Origin: a virus | DNA length: 22,761 nucleotides | Strand: one strand, 5' to 3' | IMG/VR virus record: IMGVR_UViG_3300021076_000071 | Location: 1-22,761 of that record | Shown here: one piece after another, positions 1 to 6,366 of the stretch | How the letters are laid out: each line of letters opens with the position of its first letter | Position numbering within the stretch: the first letter of the stretch is position 1 | Notes under the pieces: generated by a model | Database searches by the model: none | The model's input: only the letters and a program-made list of their open reading frames with translations | What the model was told of the DNA's origin: nothing | Made by a program: the position numbers and the translations under genes

Positions 1-528
1 TGAAGCAGAAGGAACGTTACGTGTTTGAAATTGTACTGCGGCTTCGTATTCTGCGACCGCTCTTAGATACAATTCATCGCTAGAGTATTGACTACGAACA
101 GGCGGCTTCCATGTCTTGCCGCAACGTAGACAACGAATCCACATATCACCATTAGCAAATGTATGCTTTAGTACGGCGTACTGTGAATCGTCACCCTTTC
201 CGCCGATAACGCCTTCAGCGCCATTACCACCTTTACGGTGATTACAACGTCTCTGAGCGGCAGTATCATTTAATGCTAACTGCTTTAAAGTTTCGCCATT
301 TGTTCTACTTCTTTGACGCTTCGTTTCACGTTTTAATTCACGCTCTGCCAAACGTTCTTGTAAATCTTGTAGGTTAGCTTGTTTTTCTAGAACTTCTAAC
401 TTCAAACGTTCTGTTTCTAGTCGCTTGGTTTCGAGTTCTAAAGATTGTAATTCTTCTTTTCCACCTTTCACTATATTGGTGTCTACTTCTGCTGTAACAC
501 CTGCAATGTCTGTAAGTTTGTTACTCAT
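1..528 (-). CDS. Zinc-finger/coiled-coil phage protein, 3' end cut off by window edge
   Basis: The reading frame opens at ATG 528-526, preceded by a strong GGAGGAG ribosome binding site, and stays open for 176 codons to the window edge, so the C-terminus is missing. Residues about 22-75 are very rich in Glu, Lys, Arg, Leu and Gln and look like a long coiled coil or charged helix. A CNH pair (C95, H97) and a CLRCGKTW motif (C133, C136) could together bind one zinc ion as a zinc ribbon. The gene follows the preceding minus-strand gene after 16 bases, so it is the most distal gene of the late cluster visible here. Its role is unknown. Zinc ribbons of this form usually serve in protein or nucleic-acid binding, but the sequence does not show which. 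Confidence 0.85.
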   Translation of the reverse strand, partial: MSNKLTDIAGVTAEVDTNIVKGGKEELQSLELETKRLETERLKLEVLEKQANLQDLQERLAERELKRETKRQRSRTNGETLKQLALNDTAAQRRCNHRKGGNGAEGVIGGKGDDSQYAVLKHTFANGDMWIRCLRCGKTWKPPVRSQYSSDELYLRAVAEYEAAVQFQTRNVPSAS

Positions 529-544
529 TACTCCTCCATTTTTA

Positions 545-1195
545 TTAACTTAATCTGCTACCTGCGTTTCTAAAAGATTGCAGTGTAGAGTTATATCTAG
601 CAAATGCTGCATCGTTTCTAGGTTTACCAAAAACGATATTTGCCTTCTCCTCTGTAATAATTCCTTTTAATATAATTTGCAAAAGACAAGTACGCCATCC
701 TCTACGTCTCTCGGCCAGCGGTGCACCATATTGGTCAAAATTCATGATTGAAAGTTCTGGCATTTGACCAAGTTGAACCCAACAAGCTACTTCTGGTTCT
801 CCTAAACCGCAATGATAATAAATGAGTGTTGCTTTATCAGGATGTGGGTGTTGTTTGTAAAAACATGACACACCTGCTTGTCTAAGTTTGGTAATAAACT
901 CTGCATGAGTCATTACTTTACCTATTCTAGCTTCAACATCTGCGTAATCTTTAGGATCGAGCCATTGATATTGTTTAGCTATGCCTTCATTTATCTCTTT
1001 GTTTTCTGCAAGTACTTCTTGCGCTTCTGAACTAACAGGAGCATCTTGATAATGTTTTGTAGCATAATCTGCTACTTGTGCCGCTAACTCAGGAGACATT
1101 TTAGGCCCGCTGAGTTCACTATCATAAGATTCCCAAGGAGCCGTTTCACTTAAACGTGTGCCTTGAGACTTCTGTATTTCTTGTAGTGTTGGCAT
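545..1195 (-). CDS. Hypothetical phage protein (216 aa)
   Basis: I do not recognise a named family. The start ATG at 1195 has a GAGGAG site three bases upstream. The N-terminal 100 residues are polar and rich in Glu, Gln and Ala. The C-terminal half is more ordered, with aromatic and Cys residues (a CFYKQHPHPDK stretch, then YYHCGLGE) and a strongly basic LAERRRGWR segment. This suggests a folded domain of about 110 residues after a flexible head. No signal peptide or membrane segment is seen. It lies behind a 180-base leader, downstream of head-protein genes and 16 bases upstream of the zinc-finger gene. A virion-associated or late accessory role is possible from position only. Confidence 0.85.
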   Translation of the reverse strand: MPTLQEIQKSQGTRLSETAPWESYDSELSGPKMSPELAAQVADYATKHYQDAPVSSEAQEVLAENKEINEGIAKQYQWLDPKDYADVEARIGKVMTHAEFITKLRQAGVSCFYKQHPHPDKATLIYYHCGLGEPEVACWVQLGQMPELSIMNFDQYGAPLAERRRGWRTCLLQIILKGIITEEKANIVFGKPRNDAAFARYNSTLQSFRNAGSRLS

Positions 1196-1375
1196 AATCT
1201 CCTCTTTTATGCTTAATAACGTCTGCTATTCAATTACGCCTTCGAAATGAGTTCTACGAATTGGTAGCAGTCTCTTCACCCGGCATGTACACACCTGACG
1301 GGAATTGAAGAAAAACCAATATATTAACCGTTATCCAGTAATCCACAAGATAATAGTCAATATATTAGAAAAAAC
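1196..1375 (-). other. Non-coding leader of the distal late genes
   Basis: These 180 bases hold no convincing open frame. A perfect 7-base inverted repeat (TTCAATT 1229-1235 with AATTGAA 1303-1309) could close a domain of about 80 nt on the minus-strand transcript. Inside it CCCG and CGGG can pair around a GTGTGTACATG loop. A TTGACT box is visible on the minus strand near 1356-1351, but no good -10 follows at 16-18 bases, so I do not call a promoter. It is probably a structured 5' leader, like the other long gaps in this gene cluster. Confidence 0.4.
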
Positions 1376-1561
1376 TTATTGATCTTCCTCTTGATCCACT
1401 GCTTCCTGTAATTCATGTTGTTCGCAGAGTTGTAGAAACAAATTATCAGCATAATCTTTTTGCTTGATAATAACACTACGTAAGATACTATTAATCCTAC
1501 GTAGTGTTCTATTTTGTCTACGAAGTACATCAACTACTTCATTATTACCTTCATCATGCAT
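1376..1561 (-). CDS. Small charged helical protein (61 aa)
   Basis: This short gene starts at ATG 1561, after an AGGGGG site four bases away. The product is almost entirely charged and helical: an acidic head, a central Arg/Leu/Ile stretch (VLRRQNRTLRRINSILRS) and an acidic, Gln-rich tail. The heptad-like spacing of Leu and Ile suggests a short coiled coil. It sits 21 bases downstream of the Big2-domain protein gene and belongs to the same late transcript. No family is recognised. Such small helical proteins can be minor structural or assembly factors, but that is only a guess. Confidence 0.75.
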   Translation of the reverse strand: MHDEGNNEVVDVLRRQNRTLRRINSILRSVIIKQKDYADNLFLQLCEQHELQEAVDQEEDQ

Positions 1562-1582
1562 CTCTCCCCCTATGTAGTAATT

Positions 1583-2287
1583 TTACGGCAATACCGTTAC
1601 ATTTACTGTTGCATAAATCTTGTTCAATGGTAGTGTTCCTGCAAATGTGTTACCAGTTGTGCCAGATGTATTATTGAATGCTGGATATGAAACTTCAACT
1701 TCAACGCCGCCCGGAGCAACCGCAGTAATCAAACCGCTAGACGATACAGTAGCAACCGCTGTGGCACTTCCTGAAGGCTGATAGGTGTTACCTGTCAAAG
1801 TCTTAGCAGGATATGCAACATAAGTCAGTTCATTTGTGCCCGCTTCCTGTGAAGTAGCTGTAGCAGCATGTGTTTCTGAAATCGCGCTTGCATTTTCAAG
1901 TGTAAGAGTTGTTGTATCGTTAGCAGTACAAATAAATGTACCATTATTACTTGTATGTGTTACGAAACCGGCAACTTCAAAAGTTTGTCCCTTAAAGTTG
2001 TTAGTTCCACCGCCAGTAATAGTACCAGTGTAAACTGCTGTATTACCACTTGAACTAGCTACTGATGTTAGTACAAATGCTGTGCCGGGATCAATTTCGT
2101 TTCCAGCGGCATCTTCTAGATTTGGATTAAGTTGAAAAGTTTCAGCATAAGTAACACCATCATATGTTCCTCCTGTCACTGACAGGATAACATCATTATA
2201 TCCCGGTGTAGTACTTGATCCTTGATTTCCCTCTACTGCAATTTTTGCAGCTACACCCAAACCTGTTGTTGGACTTGGATAACTCAT
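1583..2287 (-). CDS. Ig-like (Big2-type) structural or decoration protein
   Basis: The 234-residue product is rich in Thr, Ser, Gly and Val, poor in charge, and looks all-beta. Two modules can be seen. Around residues 75-150 there is a module with the pattern GQTFEVAGFVTHTSNNGTF and a TTTLTLENAS tail, which I recognise as a recurrent beta module in phage and bacterial surface proteins. The C-terminal stretch, about 170-234 (ATVSSSGLITAVAPGGVEVEV), matches the bacterial Ig-like Big2 pattern. The gene lies two genes after the major capsid gene and is probably translated at high level. A head decoration protein or head fibre is the best reading; a tail component is possible. The start has a GGAG site about 11 bases upstream. 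Confidence 0.8.
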   Translation of the reverse strand: MSYPSPTTGLGVAAKIAVEGNQGSSTTPGYNDVILSVTGGTYDGVTYAETFQLNPNLEDAAGNEIDPGTAFVLTSVASSSGNTAVYTGTITGGGTNNFKGQTFEVAGFVTHTSNNGTFICTANDTTTLTLENASAISETHAATATSQEAGTNELTYVAYPAKTLTGNTYQPSGSATAVATVSSSGLITAVAPGGVEVEVSYPAFNNTSGTTGNTFAGTLPLNKIYATVNVTVLP

Positions 2288-2305
2288 AATTATTGATTCT
2301 CCGAA

Positions 2306-2818
2306 TTAGCCCTTGTAACTTACACGAGCCTTAACAGTATATGCAAGTGCTGTTCCACTTCCGGCAGCATAACTAGTAGTTGCGATAACTACTGTCCCAC
2401 CGGCTTTTAAGTTGATTAAATATCTACCTTGATTAACTACACCAGCGGCACTTACTGCTGTTACATCTGCTAAAGTTTCTGTTACGGAAACATTGGCATC
2501 AAGATCAGTAAATACTAATGTGATAGCTGGCAAAGTTGCGCCTGTTGGTGTATTAGTTGACACTTCGTAAAGTGACACTTCATATAAACCAGAAGCAGGA
2601 GCGGTAAATGTCAAAACGTTTGCGTTATTGGCAACTTGCGCTGAAGCTACTGCTTTTTGGGCTACATTGGATAATGGCACCCATCCGGCACCGGCACTAA
2701 GAAAGAGTGTACCATCTACAGTGTCGATTGCAAGATTAGGGGCATTAGCTTCGCCTCCAGCAGCAACTGCACCTAAAAGATTAGGGTTGCCTTGGAATAC
2801 TTGATTCAATAAACTCAT
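2306..2818 (-). CDS. Virion protein with shared FQG...GW anchor module (170 aa)
   Basis: The first 50 residues (MSLLNQVFQGNPNL..., then LAIDTVDGTLFLSAGAGW) match the N-terminal module of the two fibre-like proteins at 15218 and 15881. The shared pattern is VFQG, P(N/S)L, (A/V)D(T/V)V, L(F/Y)(L/I)S.G.GW. The remaining 120 residues are Ala/Val/Thr-rich and all-beta in character, like a small jelly-roll or Ig-type domain. The gene sits directly after the major capsid gene, separated by a strong hairpin (2840-2863), and has a good AGGAG site. It is probably a head decoration or fibre protein. The shared module suggests a common docking point on the particle. Confidence 0.8.
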   Translation of the reverse strand: MSLLNQVFQGNPNLLGAVAAGGEANAPNLAIDTVDGTLFLSAGAGWVPLSNVAQKAVASAQVANNANVLTFTAPASGLYEVSLYEVSTNTPTGATLPAITLVFTDLDANVSVTETLADVTAVSAAGVVNQGRYLINLKAGGTVVIATTSYAAGSGTALAYTVKARVSYKG

Positions 2819-2839
2819 TATTTCTCCTATTAACTAAAG

Positions 2840-2863
2840 TAGGGGTGAGAGCACCCACCCCTA
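2840..2863 (-). other. Strong hairpin between capsid gene and next gene
   Basis: On the minus-strand transcript, TAGGGGTG and CACCCCTA form a perfect 8-bp GC-rich stem with an 8-nt loop, 13 bases after the capsid stop codon. No U-run follows, so it is not a standard terminator. It could stabilise the abundant capsid mRNA against 3' exonucleases, or act as a processing or partial attenuation site. Confidence 0.6.
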
Positions 2864-2876
2864 AAGGTGTTAGCGA

Positions 2877-3911
2877 TTAGCTAATAGCTGAAGCCGCATC
2901 AATTTCACGGATTCTGATAGTTGTATCAGGTCCAAGTGAAGTTGTGAAGTGAACACGGTAGCTTGTCCATCCGGGGATTAAACCTTCAGGATCGGCTACT
3001 GATGGCTCTGCATTTTGTACAATATTGCACTTAATGTTCTGCCATTCTCCGTCACCAAAGCCTACGTCGCCTTGTGCGCCAAGCTTGATGCTAAAGATAC
3101 CGTCACGTCCAAAGATATAAGTACGTAGAGCAGTTAATCCTGTTACGCTCTTATAGTTTGAAGTTGAAGTAACTTGATTTGTTTGGAAGAAACGAACGCC
3201 AGTTGAAGGCAATTCGATCATTTCTGTCAAATCAACAGAAATTAAATCTTCCATCTTGGCAAGACCTACTGGTGTGTGCTTCAAAATATCAATTGGTGAA
3301 TCGTTGCTGTTGTCAGCAAGAACGTCACCAAGAGCAAATGGGTGAATTACACCACAAAATGTCTTTGAAGCCTCATCGAACGGACGAACCGAACGACCAG
3401 CAAGGCTCTGCACTGAGTTTCTAATCTGGTTCAAACTTAGAGTTGTGAACGCAGAAGTTGATGTTGCTCCAAGTTGTACAAGCACGCTTGAGTCAACGGC
3501 GTTTGCGCCGTCTGATGTTGCGCGTACAAGGGCGCTTAGAGATTCACCCAAACGATATGCCAATTCACGAGCTACGTTCTCAACTGTGTTATCGATAGCT
3601 GTTGCTAGAGATAGACTTGAGAAGTTTGCGTAATCGGCATACTCACCGATAGTTGCAGTAGTTGTAAGAACTTGAACCGCAATACCGCTTCCAACTGTAC
3701 CTTCTGTAGTCTGAGTTGTGTTAGCTGCCAGAGGAACATACATAAACATTTCATACTGGTTACCAGACTTCATGGGTAGGTCCAAACGCTCTGAGCAAGC
3801 AACGAATGGAGTTTGTGCCTTCAGGTTTTCACGAAACTTTTTGTCGTAATAACGAACTGTTGACTGAGGCAAATTTGACTGACTATTACTAGATGGGCTA
3901 TAACCGGCCAT
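2877..3911 (-). CDS. Major capsid protein, N4-gp56 type
   Basis: The 344-residue product has the profile of the N4 gp56 family of HK97-fold capsid proteins. The early segment STVRYYDKKFRENLKAQTPF is followed by LPMKSGNQYEMFMYVPLAA and a TEGTVGSGIAVQV stretch. Next come ATIGEYADYANFSSL and a long helix with the ELAYRLGESL pattern, in the order usual for this family. About 340-400 residues is a normal length. It forms the icosahedral shell. The start ATG lies 8 bases after AAGG. It is the only late gene with its own recognisable promoter (4100-4128) and a long leader with a duplicated hairpin, which fits high-level or separately controlled synthesis. The scaffold-like gene lies upstream and decoration-type genes downstream. 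Confidence 0.93.
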   Translation of the reverse strand: MAGYSPSSNSQSNLPQSTVRYYDKKFRENLKAQTPFVACSERLDLPMKSGNQYEMFMYVPLAANTTQTTEGTVGSGIAVQVLTTTATIGEYADYANFSSLSLATAIDNTVENVARELAYRLGESLSALVRATSDGANAVDSSVLVQLGATSTSAFTTLSLNQIRNSVQSLAGRSVRPFDEASKTFCGVIHPFALGDVLADNSNDSPIDILKHTPVGLAKMEDLISVDLTEMIELPSTGVRFFQTNQVTSTSNYKSVTGLTALRTYIFGRDGIFSIKLGAQGDVGFGDGEWQNIKCNIVQNAEPSVADPEGLIPGWTSYRVHFTTSLGPDTTIRIREIDAASAIS

Positions 3912-4099
3912 TTTATATACCTTATATATAAAAGAAACTCTACCTTTTCCCTCCAGAAATAATAGGTTCTACGTCTTTATCGCGTAAACTACTTCACTAC
4001 AGTAATCCGACTGTGTTTTTCATCTACTTCAGTTAAGACTTCAACTAAAGTTGCCTCACGCTAATTGGTGGCTCTACAGTAATCCGACTGAGAAATCCA
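3912..4099 (-). promoter_or_regulatory. Capsid mRNA 5' leader with two copies of a hairpin element
   Basis: This is the leader of about 180 nt between the capsid promoter and the capsid ATG. A 17-base element occurs twice without change, at 4074-4090 and 3997-4013 (minus strand CAGTCGGATTACTGTAG). Each copy can fold as CAGT-CGGATT-ACTG, a short hairpin presenting GGA in its loop. A further hairpin pairs GTTTACG with CGTAGAAC just upstream of a GGAGGG sequence at 3949-3954. The repeats start close to the expected transcript end, so they are more likely RNA elements than DNA operators, though either is possible. Confidence 0.6.
3997..4090 (-). repeat. Direct repeat, 17 bases x 2, spacing 77
   Basis: Two identical 17-base copies lie at 3997-4013 and 4074-4090 in the capsid leader. 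Flanking bases differ, which marks the boundary of the element. I did not see the full element elsewhere in the window. Confidence 0.9.
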
Positions 4100-4128
4100 A
4101 TTATAATAATACTGTTTACACTAGTCTA
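4100..4128 (-). promoter_or_regulatory. Sigma-70 type promoter for the major capsid gene
   Basis: Read on the minus strand, a -35 TAGACT (4128-4123, four of six consensus bases) is separated by exactly 17 bases from a perfect -10 TATAAT (4105-4100). The -35 overlaps the stop codon of the acetyltransferase gene. Transcription would start near 4093, giving a leader of about 180 nt to the capsid gene. It can boost capsid synthesis independently of the long upstream transcript. Confidence 0.65.
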
Positions 4129-4563
4129 TCTAGGATCACTAGTATTATTACCTAAACTTTTTACCATAACTAATGCATCTTGCATTCTACCGTAAAAATC
4201 TTCTTTGATACTTTTTACTCTATATCCCAAATCGAAATATAGCTTTTGGGCAGGATTGTTCACATCTACATACAAATATGTAAAATCTTGTCCTTTATAA
4301 CATTCATTACACTTGTTTATTAATGCCGTTGCAACTCCCTTATTGCGATATTCAGGAAGCACGGCAATGTTGTAAATATATGGGCCTTCTTTATATGTAG
4401 ATAACAAAAAACCTACTACTTTATCGTCTACAAGGGCCATCCATAATTGACCTTTATGCACTTGTTCCAATAATTCTACATTGGATTGTGGTTTAGCATG
4501 ACATGTTTGGTTAATTTTGAAAATCGATCCTAACTGTTTACCATCATATTCTCTAATTTCCAT
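4126..4563 (-). CDS. GNAT-family N-acetyltransferase
   Basis: The 145-residue product has the GNAT fold pattern. A beta strand IYNIAVLPEYR (about 63-73) leads into the acetyl-CoA pyrophosphate loop RNKGVA (73-78), the expected R/Q-x-x-G-x-G/A motif, followed by the helix TALINKC. VNNPAQKLYFDLGY (101-114) is the usual C-terminal motif B. Length is normal for a single-domain GNAT. It would transfer an acetyl group from acetyl-CoA to an amine; the substrate cannot be told. The gene sits between the scaffold-like gene (11 bases upstream) and the capsid gene, whose promoter overlaps its stop. This placement hints at modification of a head protein, or a host-modifying role with the gene merely lodged here. 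The ribosome binding site is weak. Confidence 0.88.
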   Translation of the reverse strand: MEIREYDGKQLGSIFKINQTCHAKPQSNVELLEQVHKGQLWMALVDDKVVGFLLSTYKEGPYIYNIAVLPEYRNKGVATALINKCNECYKGQDFTYLYVDVNNPAQKLYFDLGYRVKSIKEDFYGRMQDALVMVKSLGNNTSDPR

Positions 4564-4574
4564 TGGGAAACTCT

Positions 4575-5489
4575 TTACTTTCTATTGCCTGATGCCATTA
4601 ATTTTTCTACTTTACCGGCAAAATCTTTATCATGTAGCAAGCGTTTCTTATACTCATCGCTAGGCATGGCGGCAATTGCTTGCGCCCCTGTTAATCTATG
4701 TGTTTGTTTATCTACTACAAATTCATAAACAATATCACTACCCGGTGCAATAGGAGTTCCTATTGACGAACTATCATCATTATTTAATCCAGATGATACG
4801 CGCTTAATAACTACAGGCTCTTGCTGCTGAATTTGCTCTGTTACAGGTTCTACTGCTGGAACTACTTCTTGTGTAGGCGCTGCCCCAAGAATCATAACTC
4901 CCTGCTGCTTAAGAGTATCATAGGCTTTTTGGAAATTAGCCTTGACTGGTTGTAAATTATAACGTACCATCCAAGCTGTGATATTCTCAAGATTTTCTTG
5001 ACACTTGTAATAATCGGGATTATCTCTAGAGAAAGCTTCAGCCTCTAGTTTAGCTTTGAGATTTAAATTTTCCTGTCTCAAATGTGTTACTTCTGACCCA
5101 ATTTCATTTAATGGCGCTCCTACTTGTGCTTCCACAATTGTATTAACTGCTTCAAAAGCTGTGGTAGGGTCTTGTAACTTGCGGGCCAAATCATAACGTT
5201 CTTCATCAGTAAGATCACGCGGAGTAAATTCAGTGAACCCATCAAAAGTAGGCGCACTTTCATCAATTTCTTCGGTTTCAACTACTCCAAGACGAATCTT
5301 CTTAGTTTGTTCACGCAATTTTCGAATCAATAAAATATTCTGTTCACGAAGCTTTTCAGCTAACTCGTCTGCTGTGGTGTACTTAATAACCTGTATGCCG
5401 CCAATTGGTCTACCTTCTGCATCGGTAGGTTGATATTTATATTCTTTTTCTTCTAATGTCGTATTTTGTTCTACTGATTGTTCACTCAT
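4575..5489 (-). CDS. Probable capsid scaffold/assembly protein
   Basis: The product is about 304 residues, acidic, Gln/Glu-rich and largely helical. There is a coiled-coil stretch around residues 120-160 (a region with HLRQENLNLKAKLEAEAFS), a low-complexity VP/EQ linker at about 205-230, and a short basic C-terminal helix. This architecture and its place two genes before the major capsid gene fit a scaffolding protein. No enzyme motif is seen. I chose ATG 5489, ten bases after GGAGG. A GTG at 5495 would add two residues but lies very close to the site. The upstream gene stops at 5492, so the two genes are translationally coupled. Confidence 0.75.
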   Translation of the reverse strand: MSEQSVEQNTTLEEKEYKYQPTDAEGRPIGGIQVIKYTTADELAEKLREQNILLIRKLREQTKKIRLGVVETEEIDESAPTFDGFTEFTPRDLTDEERYDLARKLQDPTTAFEAVNTIVEAQVGAPLNEIGSEVTHLRQENLNLKAKLEAEAFSRDNPDYYKCQENLENITAWMVRYNLQPVKANFQKAYDTLKQQGVMILGAAPTQEVVPAVEPVTEQIQQQEPVVIKRVSSGLNNDDSSSIGTPIAPGSDIVYEFVVDKQTHRLTGAQAIAAMPSDEYKKRLLHDKDFAGKVEKLMASGNRK

Positions 5490-5491
5490 GG

Positions 5492-5860
5492 TCACATTTC
5501 CTCCTCTGTTATGTTTTCCGTATCGTCAAAATCTAATCCCGGCGCTGCTTCTACAGTTTTACCCGTATTGTGTGCATGTATATACTGCATGACTAATTCA
5601 TTAATATTTTCAAGCCACAGTGTATAAAATTGTGCGGCAGTTTTTGCTTGATTTTGCCGTGATAATACTTCATTCGGAATTGCCGGATCAGCATTAATTA
5701 ACTGTTTAATGAACCAATCGACTGATTTTCTTAATATCTTAGTAATTACTTTGAATCCGGGTTGTCCATAAACTGAAGCTAACGCTGATAATTCTTCTGG
5801 CTGCAATTCAAATTCCGGGTCAAAAACGAATTCTTCTTGTGGCGCTTCTTGATTGTCCAT
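5492..5860 (-). CDS. Hypothetical head-module protein (122 aa)
   Basis: The protein is small and acidic, with Asp/Glu-rich ends and a helical middle (KVITKILRKSVDWFIKQLI, then QAKTAAQFYTLWLENINELV). The start has a perfect GAGGAG site five bases upstream. Its stop codon lies two bases before the ATG of the scaffold-like gene, and the binding site for that gene is inside this one, so the two should be made together. It is not a family I recognise. The position between portal and scaffold genes suggests an assembly cofactor or minor head protein. Confidence 0.8.
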   Translation of the reverse strand: MDNQEAPQEEFVFDPEFELQPEELSALASVYGQPGFKVITKILRKSVDWFIKQLINADPAIPNEVLSRQNQAKTAAQFYTLWLENINELVMQYIHAHNTGKTVEAAPGLDFDDTENITEEEM

Positions 5861-5877
5861 GTCTCCTCTCCCAAGGA

Positions 5878-6219
5878 TTACTTTTTCCTACGTCTAGCTC
5901 TTAATTTAGTCAACTTATCTTGTAACTCTAATGATTTAGTCAACTTATCTTGTAACTCTAATGCGTGACGTTCAATCTGAATAATTCTTAATTCCTTGAA
6001 ATCACATAAATTTCTAAGATTATTGATAGTACTGGTGTCTTTATATGCTTCTTCATTCATTCTAAGAAACTGCTTGTGATAACCTTCGTTACTTCTTAGA
6101 AGAGTAAATGCCTTATCTCGCCAGTATTTTGTACCGTCAGGTTCACAAGTCTCAATAACGCATTTTTCTTGCACATTACATACAACTGGTTGTTTCTTTT
6201 TTGAAAACCAAAATCTCAT
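5878..6219 (-). CDS. Hypothetical basic protein with internal duplication (113 aa)
   Basis: The start ATG 6219 has a strong GGGGAGG site. The N-terminus is basic (MRFWFSKKKQ), with Cys residues at about 14, 20 and 25, and the C-terminus is a basic coiled coil ending in RARRRKK. A 10-residue segment (LELQDKLTKS) occurs twice in tandem, from a 30-base DNA duplication (5904-5963) that keeps the frame and would lengthen the helix by about three turns. The gene lies behind a structured leader, directly after the portal gene in the direction of transcription. The function is unknown; the basic tail could bind DNA or an acidic partner. Confidence 0.78.
   Translation of the reverse strand: MRFWFSKKKQPVVCNVQEKCVIETCEPDGTKYWRDKAFTLLRSNEGYHKQFLRMNEEAYKDTSTINNLRNLCDFKELRIIQIERHALELQDKLTKSLELQDKLTKLRARRRKK
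5904..5963 (-). repeat. Perfect tandem 30-base duplication inside a gene
   Basis: The bases at 5904-5933 are repeated exactly at 5934-5963. The unit is 10 codons, so the reading frame is kept. The absence of any difference between copies indicates a recent duplication or ongoing unit exchange. Confidence 0.93.
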
Positions 6220-6366
6220 AATTCCTCCCCTAAGTATTGTTTACGTCTCTCCGTTATGTCACGCCATAAACCCGCGTTTGGTGGCCTTTGGATGGTATAG
6301 TCGCTAACTACCTTATTACCGACACTATAAGTTCGGCTGCTTGCTTAAGCTACATCCCATTTAAGG
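6220..6366 (-). other. Structured leader between portal gene and head-assembly genes
   Basis: These 147 bases carry no open frame of note. On the minus-strand transcript two hairpins are visible. TATAG-TCG pairs with CGACTATA with a 2-nt bulge, near 6329-6294. GCCA-AAAC pairs with GTTT-TGGC around a GCGG loop, near 6285-6263. A GGGGAGG site follows for the gene starting at 6219. No good promoter was found. It may be an RNA processing or translational control region. Confidence 0.45.

Noticed and set aside
1330-1356. TTGACT box on the minus strand as a promoter for the distal genes
   Set aside because: No acceptable -10 lies 16-18 bases downstream; the nearest sequences are TGGATA and GGATAA.
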